From the IMG/VR virus record IMGVR_UViG_3300009180_000039, positions 1 through 64,000 of that record: 64,000 nucleotides of DNA. The stretch is one strand, 5' to 3'. Positions 22,742-29,775 of this stretch are shown one piece after another (position 1 is the stretch's first letter; every line of letters starts with the position of its first letter). Below the pieces are notes generated by a model, which saw nothing but the letters and a program-made list of their open reading frames with translations, had not been told where the DNA came from and did no database searches. The position numbers and the translations under genes were made by a program. This stretch comes from a virus.

Positions 22742-23169
22742 GAATACTATTACTTTGCCTAATGCTGTGCAGCTACGGTTGCAAAGACTTTATGCCAGTC
22801 CCAGTGACCCCTGATCGGAAACCGATCCCAGTCAATCCGCCATTGGACCTAACCACTAAGCCACAACAGGCTCCGGCAGCTACCCCCGAAGTGACCCCTG
22901 AAGTCGCCCAGGAAGTTACCCAGGAAGTCAAGCCGCAGGCGGCTCCTATGCTCCGTAACACAGTAATTCAGTACACCATCGAATCTTGCTCTTGGTGCAA
23001 GTATGACCAAAAGCAAGTATTCCCTAGATGGGCAGCCAAAGGCTGGAAAATCCTTGATCCAGTAGATGAAACGGCTACTGCACGAGGCGTCTATCCTCGC
23101 TACGACATCTACGATGCAAACGGCAATAAGAAAACCCACAAAGGCTCTTTGATTAGCTACAAACCATAA
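22738..23169 (+). CDS. Lipoprotein with thioredoxin-like CxxC domain
   Basis: This is 143 residues. A type II signal (LLLCLMLCSYGCKD, lipobox SYGC) is followed by a Pro/Glu/Val-rich linker with EVTPEVAQEV repeats. A C-terminal domain carries ESCSWCKYDQKQVFP, a glutaredoxin/thioredoxin-type CxxC. It is probably anchored in the host membrane facing outward. It overlaps the peptidase gene by four bases (ATGA), so the two are probably made together. A redox or protein-folding role outside the cytoplasm is inferred. Confidence 0.68.
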   Translation: MRILLLCLMLCSYGCKDFMPVPVTPDRKPIPVNPPLDLTTKPQQAPAATPEVTPEVAQEVTQEVKPQAAPMLRNTVIQYTIESCSWCKYDQKQVFPRWAAKGWKILDPVDETATARGVYPRYDIYDANGNKKTHKGSLISYKP

Positions 23170-23552
23170 TGGCAGTAACAGAAGACCAAGTAACTAGAAT
23201 CATTTTGTTCGATACGGCTCGAATCCCAGAGGTTCAGCCGTTTATCGACGATGCCGTAATCATGCTCACCAATATCATTGGCACAGCATTAGATACAGCT
23301 ACCTTTGATCTTGTTACCCGGTACATGGCAGCCCACCTAATCGCTATTAGCGACCCTCGGGTAAACATGGAAAAGGTCAAGAGCCTACAAGTGCGATATG
23401 ACACAAAGCTAGATAAAGGCTTAGGGATCACACACTTTGGCACAATGGCTATGATGTTGGATTCCAGCGGAAAACTCTCGCAGTGGAACACGCAAGTAGT
23501 TTCAGGTGAAGGGCTCAAGCAGTTTTTCTGGGCAGGAGAACCTGTAGTCTAA
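23169..23552 (+). CDS. Head-tail adaptor protein
   Basis: This is 127 residues, starting on the last base of the previous stop (TAATG). It has a helical part PEVQPFIDDAVIMLTNIIG, and YMAAHLIAISDP, typical of head completion/adaptor proteins of the DUF4054 or gp6-like type. It also has a beta hairpin with LQVRYDTKLDKG. Position after head genes and before the stopper agrees. Confidence 0.65.
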   Translation: MAVTEDQVTRIILFDTARIPEVQPFIDDAVIMLTNIIGTALDTATFDLVTRYMAAHLIAISDPRVNMEKVKSLQVRYDTKLDKGLGITHFGTMAMMLDSSGKLSQWNTQVVSGEGLKQFFWAGEPVV

Positions 23553-23899
23553 TGCAGATTATCAAGACAGTACAGAAAGACGATCTCATCTACTGGGCAT
23601 ACTCTGGGGCCGATAAATACGGTCAACCGACCTATGCTACACCAGTACAGATGAAATGTCGCTGGGACGACTGCCGTAAGCAGATATTCACCGATGACGG
23701 GTCACCCGTCTTTACGAAGATTGAGTTAATAACGGCGTCGGTATTAACCTTAAAGGGAGTAGTGAAAAAAGGTAAGATCACAGCGGGTATAGACCAAGCA
23801 AACCCCCATGCTAACTCAGACGTACATGAGATCATGGAAACGGCGATTACGCCGATGCTAAAAACACGTAACGTCTACTTATACGAGGCATGGGCATAA
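23552..23899 (+). CDS. Head-tail stopper/joining protein
   Basis: This is 115 residues, beta-rich (LIYWAYSGADKYGQPTY, MKCRWDD, LKGVVKKG). Size and order between adaptor and tail completion genes fit a siphovirus head-closure (stopper) protein. The family is assigned by position and pattern. Confidence 0.6.
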   Translation: MQIIKTVQKDDLIYWAYSGADKYGQPTYATPVQMKCRWDDCRKQIFTDDGSPVFTKIELITASVLTLKGVVKKGKITAGIDQANPHANSDVHEIMETAITPMLKTRNVYLYEAWA

Positions 23900-24168
23900 T
23901 GTCAGAATCCACAATGCAGTTCCTTCTCAATAACGGCGTAGCCGTTCTAACACTTGTGGCCGTAGGATACGGCGTATATCTACTTGCCCGAGTGTTAATC
24001 CAAGGCATGGATAAGATGTTCACCCACGTCATAGTTCCAGTCAAAGAGGCTGCGTTGAAGCACTTGGCAGATGTTGAAGAATATCTGAAAAAGACCACTT
24101 CTGCAATCAATTCGCTTCAGGGCACCCTAGAGAAAATTGACCGGAAACTTCCGGACGATCACCGATGA
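23899..24168 (+). CDS. Holin-like small membrane protein
   Basis: This is 89 residues from ATG at 23899 (TAATG overlap). A transmembrane helix (GVAVLTLVAVGYGVYLLARVL) is followed by a coiled-coil tail with a charged end. This shape resembles BhlA/XhlA-type holins. No lysin gene is adjacent, so the call is tentative. It sits among head-tail joining genes. Confidence 0.5.
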   Translation: MSESTMQFLLNNGVAVLTLVAVGYGVYLLARVLIQGMDKMFTHVIVPVKEAALKHLADVEEYLKKTTSAINSLQGTLEKIDRKLPDDHR

Positions 24169-24551
24169 AATTCAAGTTAGAGGGTGCTAAGCAACTAGAG
24201 AAAGCCCTTCTGAAGTACCACAAGGACCAGGGCAAGGCTTTTGCGTCGGTTTTACCGACCATCGCCCGAGACATCCTAGCCGAAGCGGTGCCGATGGCAC
24301 CCATAGACACCGGAGCCTTGAGGGCCTCGGGGGACTACTTTGTCGAGGGCACTGGATGGAACGCGGTAGCGGTCGTAGGGTTCGGGTTCCCCGTCTCTGG
24401 ATTCTTCAAGGGAAACCGAGAGCGGATTCCCGCTGAATATGCTGTCTATCAGCACGACGACCCCTACCAGAACAAATACCTGGAGTATGCGGTGGATAAT
24501 CGCATCGATGATGCCTCAGACCTATTCTGGCAGGAGCTAGCATACGCATGA
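24165..24551 (+). CDS. HK97 gp10-like tail completion protein
   Basis: This is 128 residues. The pattern AVPMAPIDTGALRASGDYF and a late YAVYQHDD match the HK97 gp10 family, which completes the head-tail junction. It overlaps both neighbours by four bases. The position is canonical. Confidence 0.82.
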   Translation: MKFKLEGAKQLEKALLKYHKDQGKAFASVLPTIARDILAEAVPMAPIDTGALRASGDYFVEGTGWNAVAVVGFGFPVSGFFKGNRERIPAEYAVYQHDDPYQNKYLEYAVDNRIDDASDLFWQELAYA

Positions 24552-24979
24552 CCACTACCACTACCACTACCACGACGCCCGCTCCGGTACGGAGCACTGC
24601 CGACCTAATGTACAGTGTAATCCTAACCAAGGCCACTGCCTTGGGATTCAGTGTATTTGTCAACCACATGCAAGACCAGCCTGACAAGGCTATTCTTGTC
24701 CGAGACGTAAAAGGCAAGCTTGATGACCGCGAAATGCGGGGCGAGCATTACGGGCACGATGGGGTAGAAATCCAAGTCCGAGCCCCCTCCCACCTAGAAG
24801 CCTCGAACGTGCTTCCTGTGCTATGGGAAGATGTCTTAAAACGAGTCAACGGCACCTCGGTAGCAGGCAAAATTGTGCAATGTATCACAAAAGCTAATAC
24901 AATGGGGTGCATGGGCCAAGAACCACAGACCCGCCGCTGGCGGTTTATTCAGACTTTCCTAGTAACGGTGATAAATTAG
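24548..24979 (+). CDS. Tail terminator-like protein with poly-Thr N-terminus
   Basis: This is 143 residues. The first residues are M followed by nine Thr, then PAPV. This is the first of several tail proteins here with Thr/Pro/Ala linkers. The remainder (ILVRDVKGKLDDREM, DGVEIQVRAPSHLEASNVL) fits a tail terminator of the minor tail protein U / DUF3168 type. It overlaps the gp10-like gene by four bases. Confidence 0.65.
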   Translation: MTTTTTTTTTPAPVRSTADLMYSVILTKATALGFSVFVNHMQDQPDKAILVRDVKGKLDDREMRGEHYGHDGVEIQVRAPSHLEASNVLPVLWEDVLKRVNGTSVAGKIVQCITKANTMGCMGQEPQTRRWRFIQTFLVTVIN

Positions 24980-24980
24980 C

Positions 24981-25436
24981 ATGTCAGACAGAATACTTCA
25001 AAACGGTTTCCGTACAATTATTGCGATTGCTGGTATTACCGCAAAGTTCCAAGAAGTCTCGGTAACCCCCATCGGCTTGCAGGCAGATGATTCCGTTGAG
25101 CAAACCAACATGCGAAACTCCAACTGGCGAACATTCGCCGGTGGTGCTTTGCTAACGGCTACGGAAGTCAATGTCAAGGTTCACTATGCTCCAGGTGCTT
25201 GGGAGCAAGTGCGGCCGATCTTGCGAAGCAATCGCTTCATCACCTTGACTATGCCTGATGGTGCAACCATCTCCTTTTATGCCATCGTCCAGTCGTTCGT
25301 CCCAGACGAACACACGATCAACGAACAACCTACCGCCACTCTGATTTTGATTCCAAGCAACCTGACGACCAGCAATCCGCCTGCGGAAATTGGTCCGATT
25401 TACGCAACGGGAACTACCACAACGGTAGCACCGTAA
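24981..25436 (+). CDS. Major tail (tube) protein
   Basis: This is 151 residues, beta-rich. It has FQEVSVTPIGLQADDSV and VKVHYAPGAWEQVRPIL, then FYAIVQSFVPDEHTI. Size and position right before the G/GT chaperones fit a tail-tube protein. Its C-terminus ends TGTTTTVAP, again a Thr/Ala/Pro run. Confidence 0.72.
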   Translation: MSDRILQNGFRTIIAIAGITAKFQEVSVTPIGLQADDSVEQTNMRNSNWRTFAGGALLTATEVNVKVHYAPGAWEQVRPILRSNRFITLTMPDGATISFYAIVQSFVPDEHTINEQPTATLILIPSNLTTSNPPAEIGPIYATGTTTTVAP

Positions 25437-25460
25437 TTCTTTCCCCCTGAGTGAGTGGCT

Positions 25461-25823
25461 ATGTTAAAAGTAAGCATTAAGACGAAGACCATCGACGTTA
25501 CCCTCGAAAACGAGGAAGGCGTCGAAGTCAAGTACAAGATCCGACAGATGACCGGAGCCGAAGCAGACGAGTATCGGTCGGTCAAGGCTAACAAGATTGA
25601 GTTGGACAAGAACGGTGAATTGGTCAAGGTCTTGGACTACAGCGGCCAGTACATCGACCTGCTTTGCAGGACTTTGGTAACTGCCGAAGGTAAGCCGGTC
25701 CCATCGACCACGATCAATTCTTGGCCCGATGAGGCCCTGAAAGTCTTGTTCGATGAATCTGCGAAGCTGAATCGATTGTCCGGTGATGTTGAAGACGAGG
25801 AACTCGACCCAAAAAAATCCTAA
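25461..25823 (+). CDS. Tail assembly chaperone G
   Basis: This is 120 residues from ATG at 25461; a GTG at 25455 is also possible. It begins with beta strands (VSIKTKTIDVTLENEEGVEV), then helices (MTGAEADEYRSVKANKI). It ends DPKKS right after the slippery run of seven A. It acts with its frameshifted longer form to fold the tape measure. Position between tube and tape measure is canonical. Confidence 0.8.
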   Translation: MLKVSIKTKTIDVTLENEEGVEVKYKIRQMTGAEADEYRSVKANKIELDKNGELVKVLDYSGQYIDLLCRTLVTAEGKPVPSTTINSWPDEALKVLFDESAKLNRLSGDVEDEELDPKKS

Positions 25824-26128
25824 CGGATTCTGAGTATCTCTGGTTCCACCTAGCACATGAACTAGGCTTGCCGTTACAGGTCGTCAAGGCGTACACGCCA
25901 ATCGACGAGTTTGAAAAGTGGCAAGCCTATTTTTATATCAGGCGGAGCAAAAATGAGAAGCAGGACTACTATTTGGCGAGTATCGCCCATTTAGTCGCCT
26001 GTACTATGGGCGGTTCTAAAACTAAGCTTGAGGAGCACTTAATCAAGTTTACCCCTGCCAATGAGAAGTATAACCCAGATGCCAGCAAGAATGCTTGGTT
26101 CACTGCCCTAGGGATAACGCCACAATGA
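25461..26128 (+). CDS. Tail assembly chaperone GT (-1 frameshift product)
   Basis: Ribosomes that slip -1 on A-AAA-AAA (25811-25817) continue from DPKK into ILTDSEYLWFHLAHELGLPL. They then read to 26128, giving about 222 residues. The extension has IDEFEKWQAYFYI, typical of GT extensions (compare SxxEFxEWxAFY). The downstream frame lacks its own good start codon until about 25868, supporting frameshift expression. It binds the tape measure during tail assembly. Confidence 0.85.
25811..25817 (+). promoter_or_regulatory. Programmed -1 frameshift slippery heptamer
   Basis: A AAA AAA in the zero frame of gene G, four codons before or at its end (then TCC TAA). This is a classic slippery sequence. 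I see no strong downstream hairpin within 30 bases, so slippage may depend on the run alone or on the nearby stop. Confidence 0.85.
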
Positions 26129-28311
26129 GCGGACCAAAACGCGAATTACCTCCCATACACGTCAAGATAACCGGAGACCCTTCAGGGGGTCTTAAGGCTA
26201 TTCAGGATGTCGTAGACGCATCGAAGCAGGCGAACAAGGATATCGGTGCTGCGGGTAAGAAGCAGACCAAAACCGAAGCACAAGTACACAAGCAAACAAT
26301 TGCAAATCTACGTGAGCATATTAAGCAACGTAAAGGTGTACAAAATGCTATAGAAGGAATCCGAAGATCGAGTGAAAAATTCGCTCGGCAGCAGGCAGCA
26401 GAGGACGCTCGCGTCCTACGTCGCCAAAGAATGCGTGAACGCAATCGCCTACAGACCATAAAGGCGTCAAGGCAAGCAAGAGTATCCTCTATGGGATCTA
26501 TGGCCCGAGGAGCTTTTGGTGGGGGCTCTATGATGGGTGCCCGTGCCGATATGTATATGCACCAAGAGAGCCTGCAAAGTATGGGGGCGGGAATACTTAG
26601 TTTGATTCGCCCATTTGCACAGGTAGAGAACTACACCATTCAGATGGAGGCATTTTCCGGCTCGGTGGAAAAGGCGCAGAAAACGGTAGCCGAGCTACAG
26701 GCGTTTGCTATTAAGTCGCCCTACTCATTAGAAGGGGTGCTGGAAGCTTCGGCTACCTTGATGAAATACGGGGCAAGTGCAGAACATGCCTTGGAGGTAA
26801 CCAAGCTACTGGGGGCAGTAGCAGGCGGAGACACAAACAAACTACGCCTACTGGCTATCGGTACAGGGCAGGCAGAAAGAATGGGTAAATTAAGGCAACA
26901 GGAACTTAACCAGTTGCTTAATGCTGGATTCAGTCCACTTTCGATAGCTGCCAAAGAAATGGCCGGACCTGGAGCCGATGAGGCTGCAATTACTAAGATG
27001 GCACAGTTACTAGAAGAAAACAAACAGGCAGGTAAGCTAAGTTCCAAAATTATTACAGCGGCCTTGAAAATAGCTACCGCAAAAGGCGGGGACTTTGCGG
27101 GACTACTGGATAAGCAATCCAACACCCTAACAGGTTTGGCTAGCCAGATTATTGAGACGTTGGACCTAGTAAGCATTGAGATCGTCAAGGTATTTGCTGG
27201 AGACCTTGCCACACTAATGAAAGAAGTTAAGAGGTACTTAGATGCTGTAGTGGAATGGGTAAAGGCCAACAAAGATGTAGTGGAAAGCTATGTAAAGTTA
27301 GGGCTACAGATCGGAGAGGCGGTAGCCGCTTTTTCCGCATTAGCAATGGCTATAGCCTACACTAAATGGATTATGGGTTCATTAGGCACCGTATTCGGTC
27401 CCTTGCTCAAGGCATTGATTTTTACAGCAGGCGCAGTAATTTCTGTAGCCAGAGGATTTATATTTCTAGGGAATATGGCGATGGCATCAGGCATAAAAGC
27501 CACTATCGCTTGGGTACTAGCGACTTTACCTATCTCTGGGACGGCGTTGGCTATCATAGCAGTCATCGCCGCTTTCGCGGCCCTGTGGGTTCTTATAGAA
27601 GGATTCTCTAGTGACCGTGGGTTCTACGGTATCTTTCAGGACGGCATGACTGCCGCAGGGAATTTTCTTGGATTCATGTGGAACTTCGGTGAGAACTTTG
27701 TGAACATATTCAAGTTCATTGGGGAGAACTGGAAACTACTCGTATATGACATGCTCATTACCAATAACCCCTTGATCTCGCTAGCACGAATGGGGGCTAA
27801 AGCCTTGGGTATGGGCAAGGGCTTCCTAGGCGTAGAAGAGACCATGAAGAGTGCTTCTATGGGATTAGTGGGAGGCAGTCCCCAATTAGATACGTCCATG
27901 TTCAAGTTCGACCTACCTAAGATGGACACAAAGACCTTGTTGGGCATGGGTGATGCTAGTTTTGGTATTTCTAAGGCCCTAGCCCCCTACCTAAAGGCAC
28001 CCGAGAAACCAGCCGAGATTCCAGACAAACCCAACATCGACTTTAACCAATTCCTAGGTAAAGGCAGTAAGGGAGGTTCCGGAGGAAGTGCCAATATAGG
28101 GAACAGGGAACATGCTATTCGTGGGTCAGGGGACCATGCGGTACGCATGTATGAATACGGAGAGAGCGTTAAGCCGCAACCAGCAACAGACCCCAAGCAA
28201 CAGCACCAGAAAAAGGTCGAAGACCTTCTAAGCGGTATTGAGAAAAACACAAGACTTAACGGTCCTCTACAAGGGGGCACAGGCATTGAAGAGGCAGCAC
28301 TAACTCGATGA
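26125..28311 (+). CDS. Tape measure protein
   Basis: This is 728 residues from ATG at 26125, coupled to the GT stop (ATGA). The N-terminal part is basic and coiled-coil. A tape-measure N-terminal domain follows (VENYTIQMEAFSGSVEKAQK, then AFAIKSPYSLEGVLEAS). The middle has long hydrophobic helices (LGLQIGEAVAAFSALAMAIA, GTALAIIAVIAAFAALWVLI). It sets tail length; with about 0.15 nm per residue a tail near 110 nm is expected. The C-terminus is Gly/Ser/Lys-rich. Confidence 0.9.
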   Translation: MSGPKRELPPIHVKITGDPSGGLKAIQDVVDASKQANKDIGAAGKKQTKTEAQVHKQTIANLREHIKQRKGVQNAIEGIRRSSEKFARQQAAEDARVLRRQRMRERNRLQTIKASRQARVSSMGSMARGAFGGGSMMGARADMYMHQESLQSMGAGILSLIRPFAQVENYTIQMEAFSGSVEKAQKTVAELQAFAIKSPYSLEGVLEASATLMKYGASAEHALEVTKLLGAVAGGDTNKLRLLAIGTGQAERMGKLRQQELNQLLNAGFSPLSIAAKEMAGPGADEAAITKMAQLLEENKQAGKLSSKIITAALKIATAKGGDFAGLLDKQSNTLTGLASQIIETLDLVSIEIVKVFAGDLATLMKEVKRYLDAVVEWVKANKDVVESYVKLGLQIGEAVAAFSALAMAIAYTKWIMGSLGTVFGPLLKALIFTAGAVISVARGFIFLGNMAMASGIKATIAWVLATLPISGTALAIIAVIAAFAALWVLIEGFSSDRGFYGIFQDGMTAAGNFLGFMWNFGENFVNIFKFIGENWKLLVYDMLITNNPLISLARMGAKALGMGKGFLGVEETMKSASMGLVGGSPQLDTSMFKFDLPKMDTKTLLGMGDASFGISKALAPYLKAPEKPAEIPDKPNIDFNQFLGKGSKGGSGGSANIGNREHAIRGSGDHAVRMYEYGESVKPQPATDPKQQHQKKVEDLLSGIEKNTRLNGPLQGGTGIEEAALTR

Positions 28312-29300
28312 CAACCACTCCAGCACCAACTACAACCCCAGCACCAAACCCGCCAGCACTGCGAGGCCCCCTCGCACACCGCTTTACTCGGGATGAGGAA
28401 GGGCATCGTTTCTACGAAATTGACTGGCACGTCGAGACTAATAGCTCCCATGATAATATAGCCTTCATTTTGGCGAACTGGCCCTTATTCGCAGTGGGGT
28501 CGCCTTTTAATTTGGCGTCAGCGTGGCCGGAGACCCAAGGGACCGACGCCTGGGCGTTCTGTACGCCCCAGCTAAACATTGCCCCCCACCGAGACAATAA
28601 AGAATTCTCGGGCGTCCGCCACTGGGTTATCACGCAGTATTGGTCCACTAAACAATCTTGGAGATGTCAAACTTTCCCGGTCGAGAATCCGCTATTAGAG
28701 CCCGTGGACTATTCCGGCGACTTCGTACATGAGCAAAGGCAGGCAAGCGTTGACCGCTTCGGTAAGCCATTGATTTACCCTACGTTTGAGCCTATCGAAG
28801 GCCCAGCTAGGGAGTACCAGTATTCATATCCCACAATCAACATTAGTTTCAATTCGGCAACCTTGCCGCTTAGTACCTATGTGAACCTAGTCAACAAGCT
28901 AAATGATGCACAGCTATGGGGATTACCTCCACGTACTGTTAGATTTGCTGACGCTAGATGGGAACGTAAGGTCTACGGAAACTGTTTCTACTACTTCCAT
29001 ACTACCTATGTGTTCCACTTTGATATTAAAGGATTTGACATAGAAGTACCTGCCCAAGGTCTTAAAGAGTATGGAGGTTCTGGGTCGTTTGACGACCCTA
29101 ATAGCTACTCACAAGCAAAAGATAAGAAAACAGGCGAAAACCTACCTATCGGACCTTTAGACGCTAATGGGCGACGGCTGGTATTTAAGGGCTACACTGT
29201 AGATGGTTTGGTAGAATACGTCTATCCCCAAGCAATTCTAAAGCCACAAGTCCAGGACCAAGGCAATTTACTCCTACTAGGCATACCAGCGACACTATAA
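28308..29300 (+). CDS. Tail protein with TTTPAP linker start
   Basis: This is 330 residues beginning TTTPAPTTTPAPNPP. It is rich in Trp, Tyr and Phe (NIAFILANWPLFAVGSPF, VRHWVITQYWSTKQSW). A second half has YGNCFYYFHTTYVFHFD. It probably belongs to the distal tail, being directly after the tape measure. No family is recognised. The linker could extend from the tail surface. Confidence 0.6.
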   Translation: MTTTPAPTTTPAPNPPALRGPLAHRFTRDEEGHRFYEIDWHVETNSSHDNIAFILANWPLFAVGSPFNLASAWPETQGTDAWAFCTPQLNIAPHRDNKEFSGVRHWVITQYWSTKQSWRCQTFPVENPLLEPVDYSGDFVHEQRQASVDRFGKPLIYPTFEPIEGPAREYQYSYPTINISFNSATLPLSTYVNLVNKLNDAQLWGLPPRTVRFADARWERKVYGNCFYYFHTTYVFHFDIKGFDIEVPAQGLKEYGGSGSFDDPNSYSQAKDKKTGENLPIGPLDANGRRLVFKGYTVDGLVEYVYPQAILKPQVQDQGNLLLLGIPATL

Positions 29301-29301
29301 C

Positions 29302-29775
29302 ATGGAAAAAGTATCACTAAACCCCCAGTCCGTTGAAGTAAACTCTGACCGAGCTACTATTGTCATTCAGGCTACCTACCAAGAGTTCGACCCGTCGAAC
29401 CAAATGGCCGCGTACCACGGCTTTGACTGGATCAACCCTGCGGCGGAAACTCCGTTCCAGACTGCTATGAAGGTCAGCCCCAGCGAGCGGTCACCGCTCA
29501 ACATTGGGCACTTGGAATGGGGTAGAGTCATCCTAGTCCTATCGAATGATAAGCCGAGAACGGCTAAAACCATTCCAGAGGACTTGCGTAAAGCCATTGA
29601 ACTCAATACAATTACTTTAACTAATGCTGACGGGCAGGTAGTCGGAATAATCCGACCCCGTAGAGCAAGTGTGGTAGAATACCCGTTTCCTGTCTTTGCC
29701 CAAGCGAACAACGCTTCCGCGTTGCTTAGCATAACCGCGTTCCCGGTAACAAACGATGAAGAAATTCCTGCTTAG
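29302..29775 (+). CDS. Small tail protein, unknown
   Basis: This is 157 residues, beta-rich (RATIVIQATYQEFDPSN, VILVLSNDKPRTAK, QVVGIIRPRRASVVEY). It starts one base after the previous stop and overlaps the next gene by 20 bases. It may be a baseplate or tail-tip component from position. Confidence 0.55.
   Translation: MEKVSLNPQSVEVNSDRATIVIQATYQEFDPSNQMAAYHGFDWINPAAETPFQTAMKVSPSERSPLNIGHLEWGRVILVLSNDKPRTAKTIPEDLRKAIELNTITLTNADGQVVGIIRPRRASVVEYPFPVFAQANNASALLSITAFPVTNDEEIPA

Noticed and set aside
23899-24168. Confident holin/lysin cassette
   Set aside because: The protein has a holin-like shape, but no recognisable endolysin is adjacent; kept as a tentative holin-like call only.
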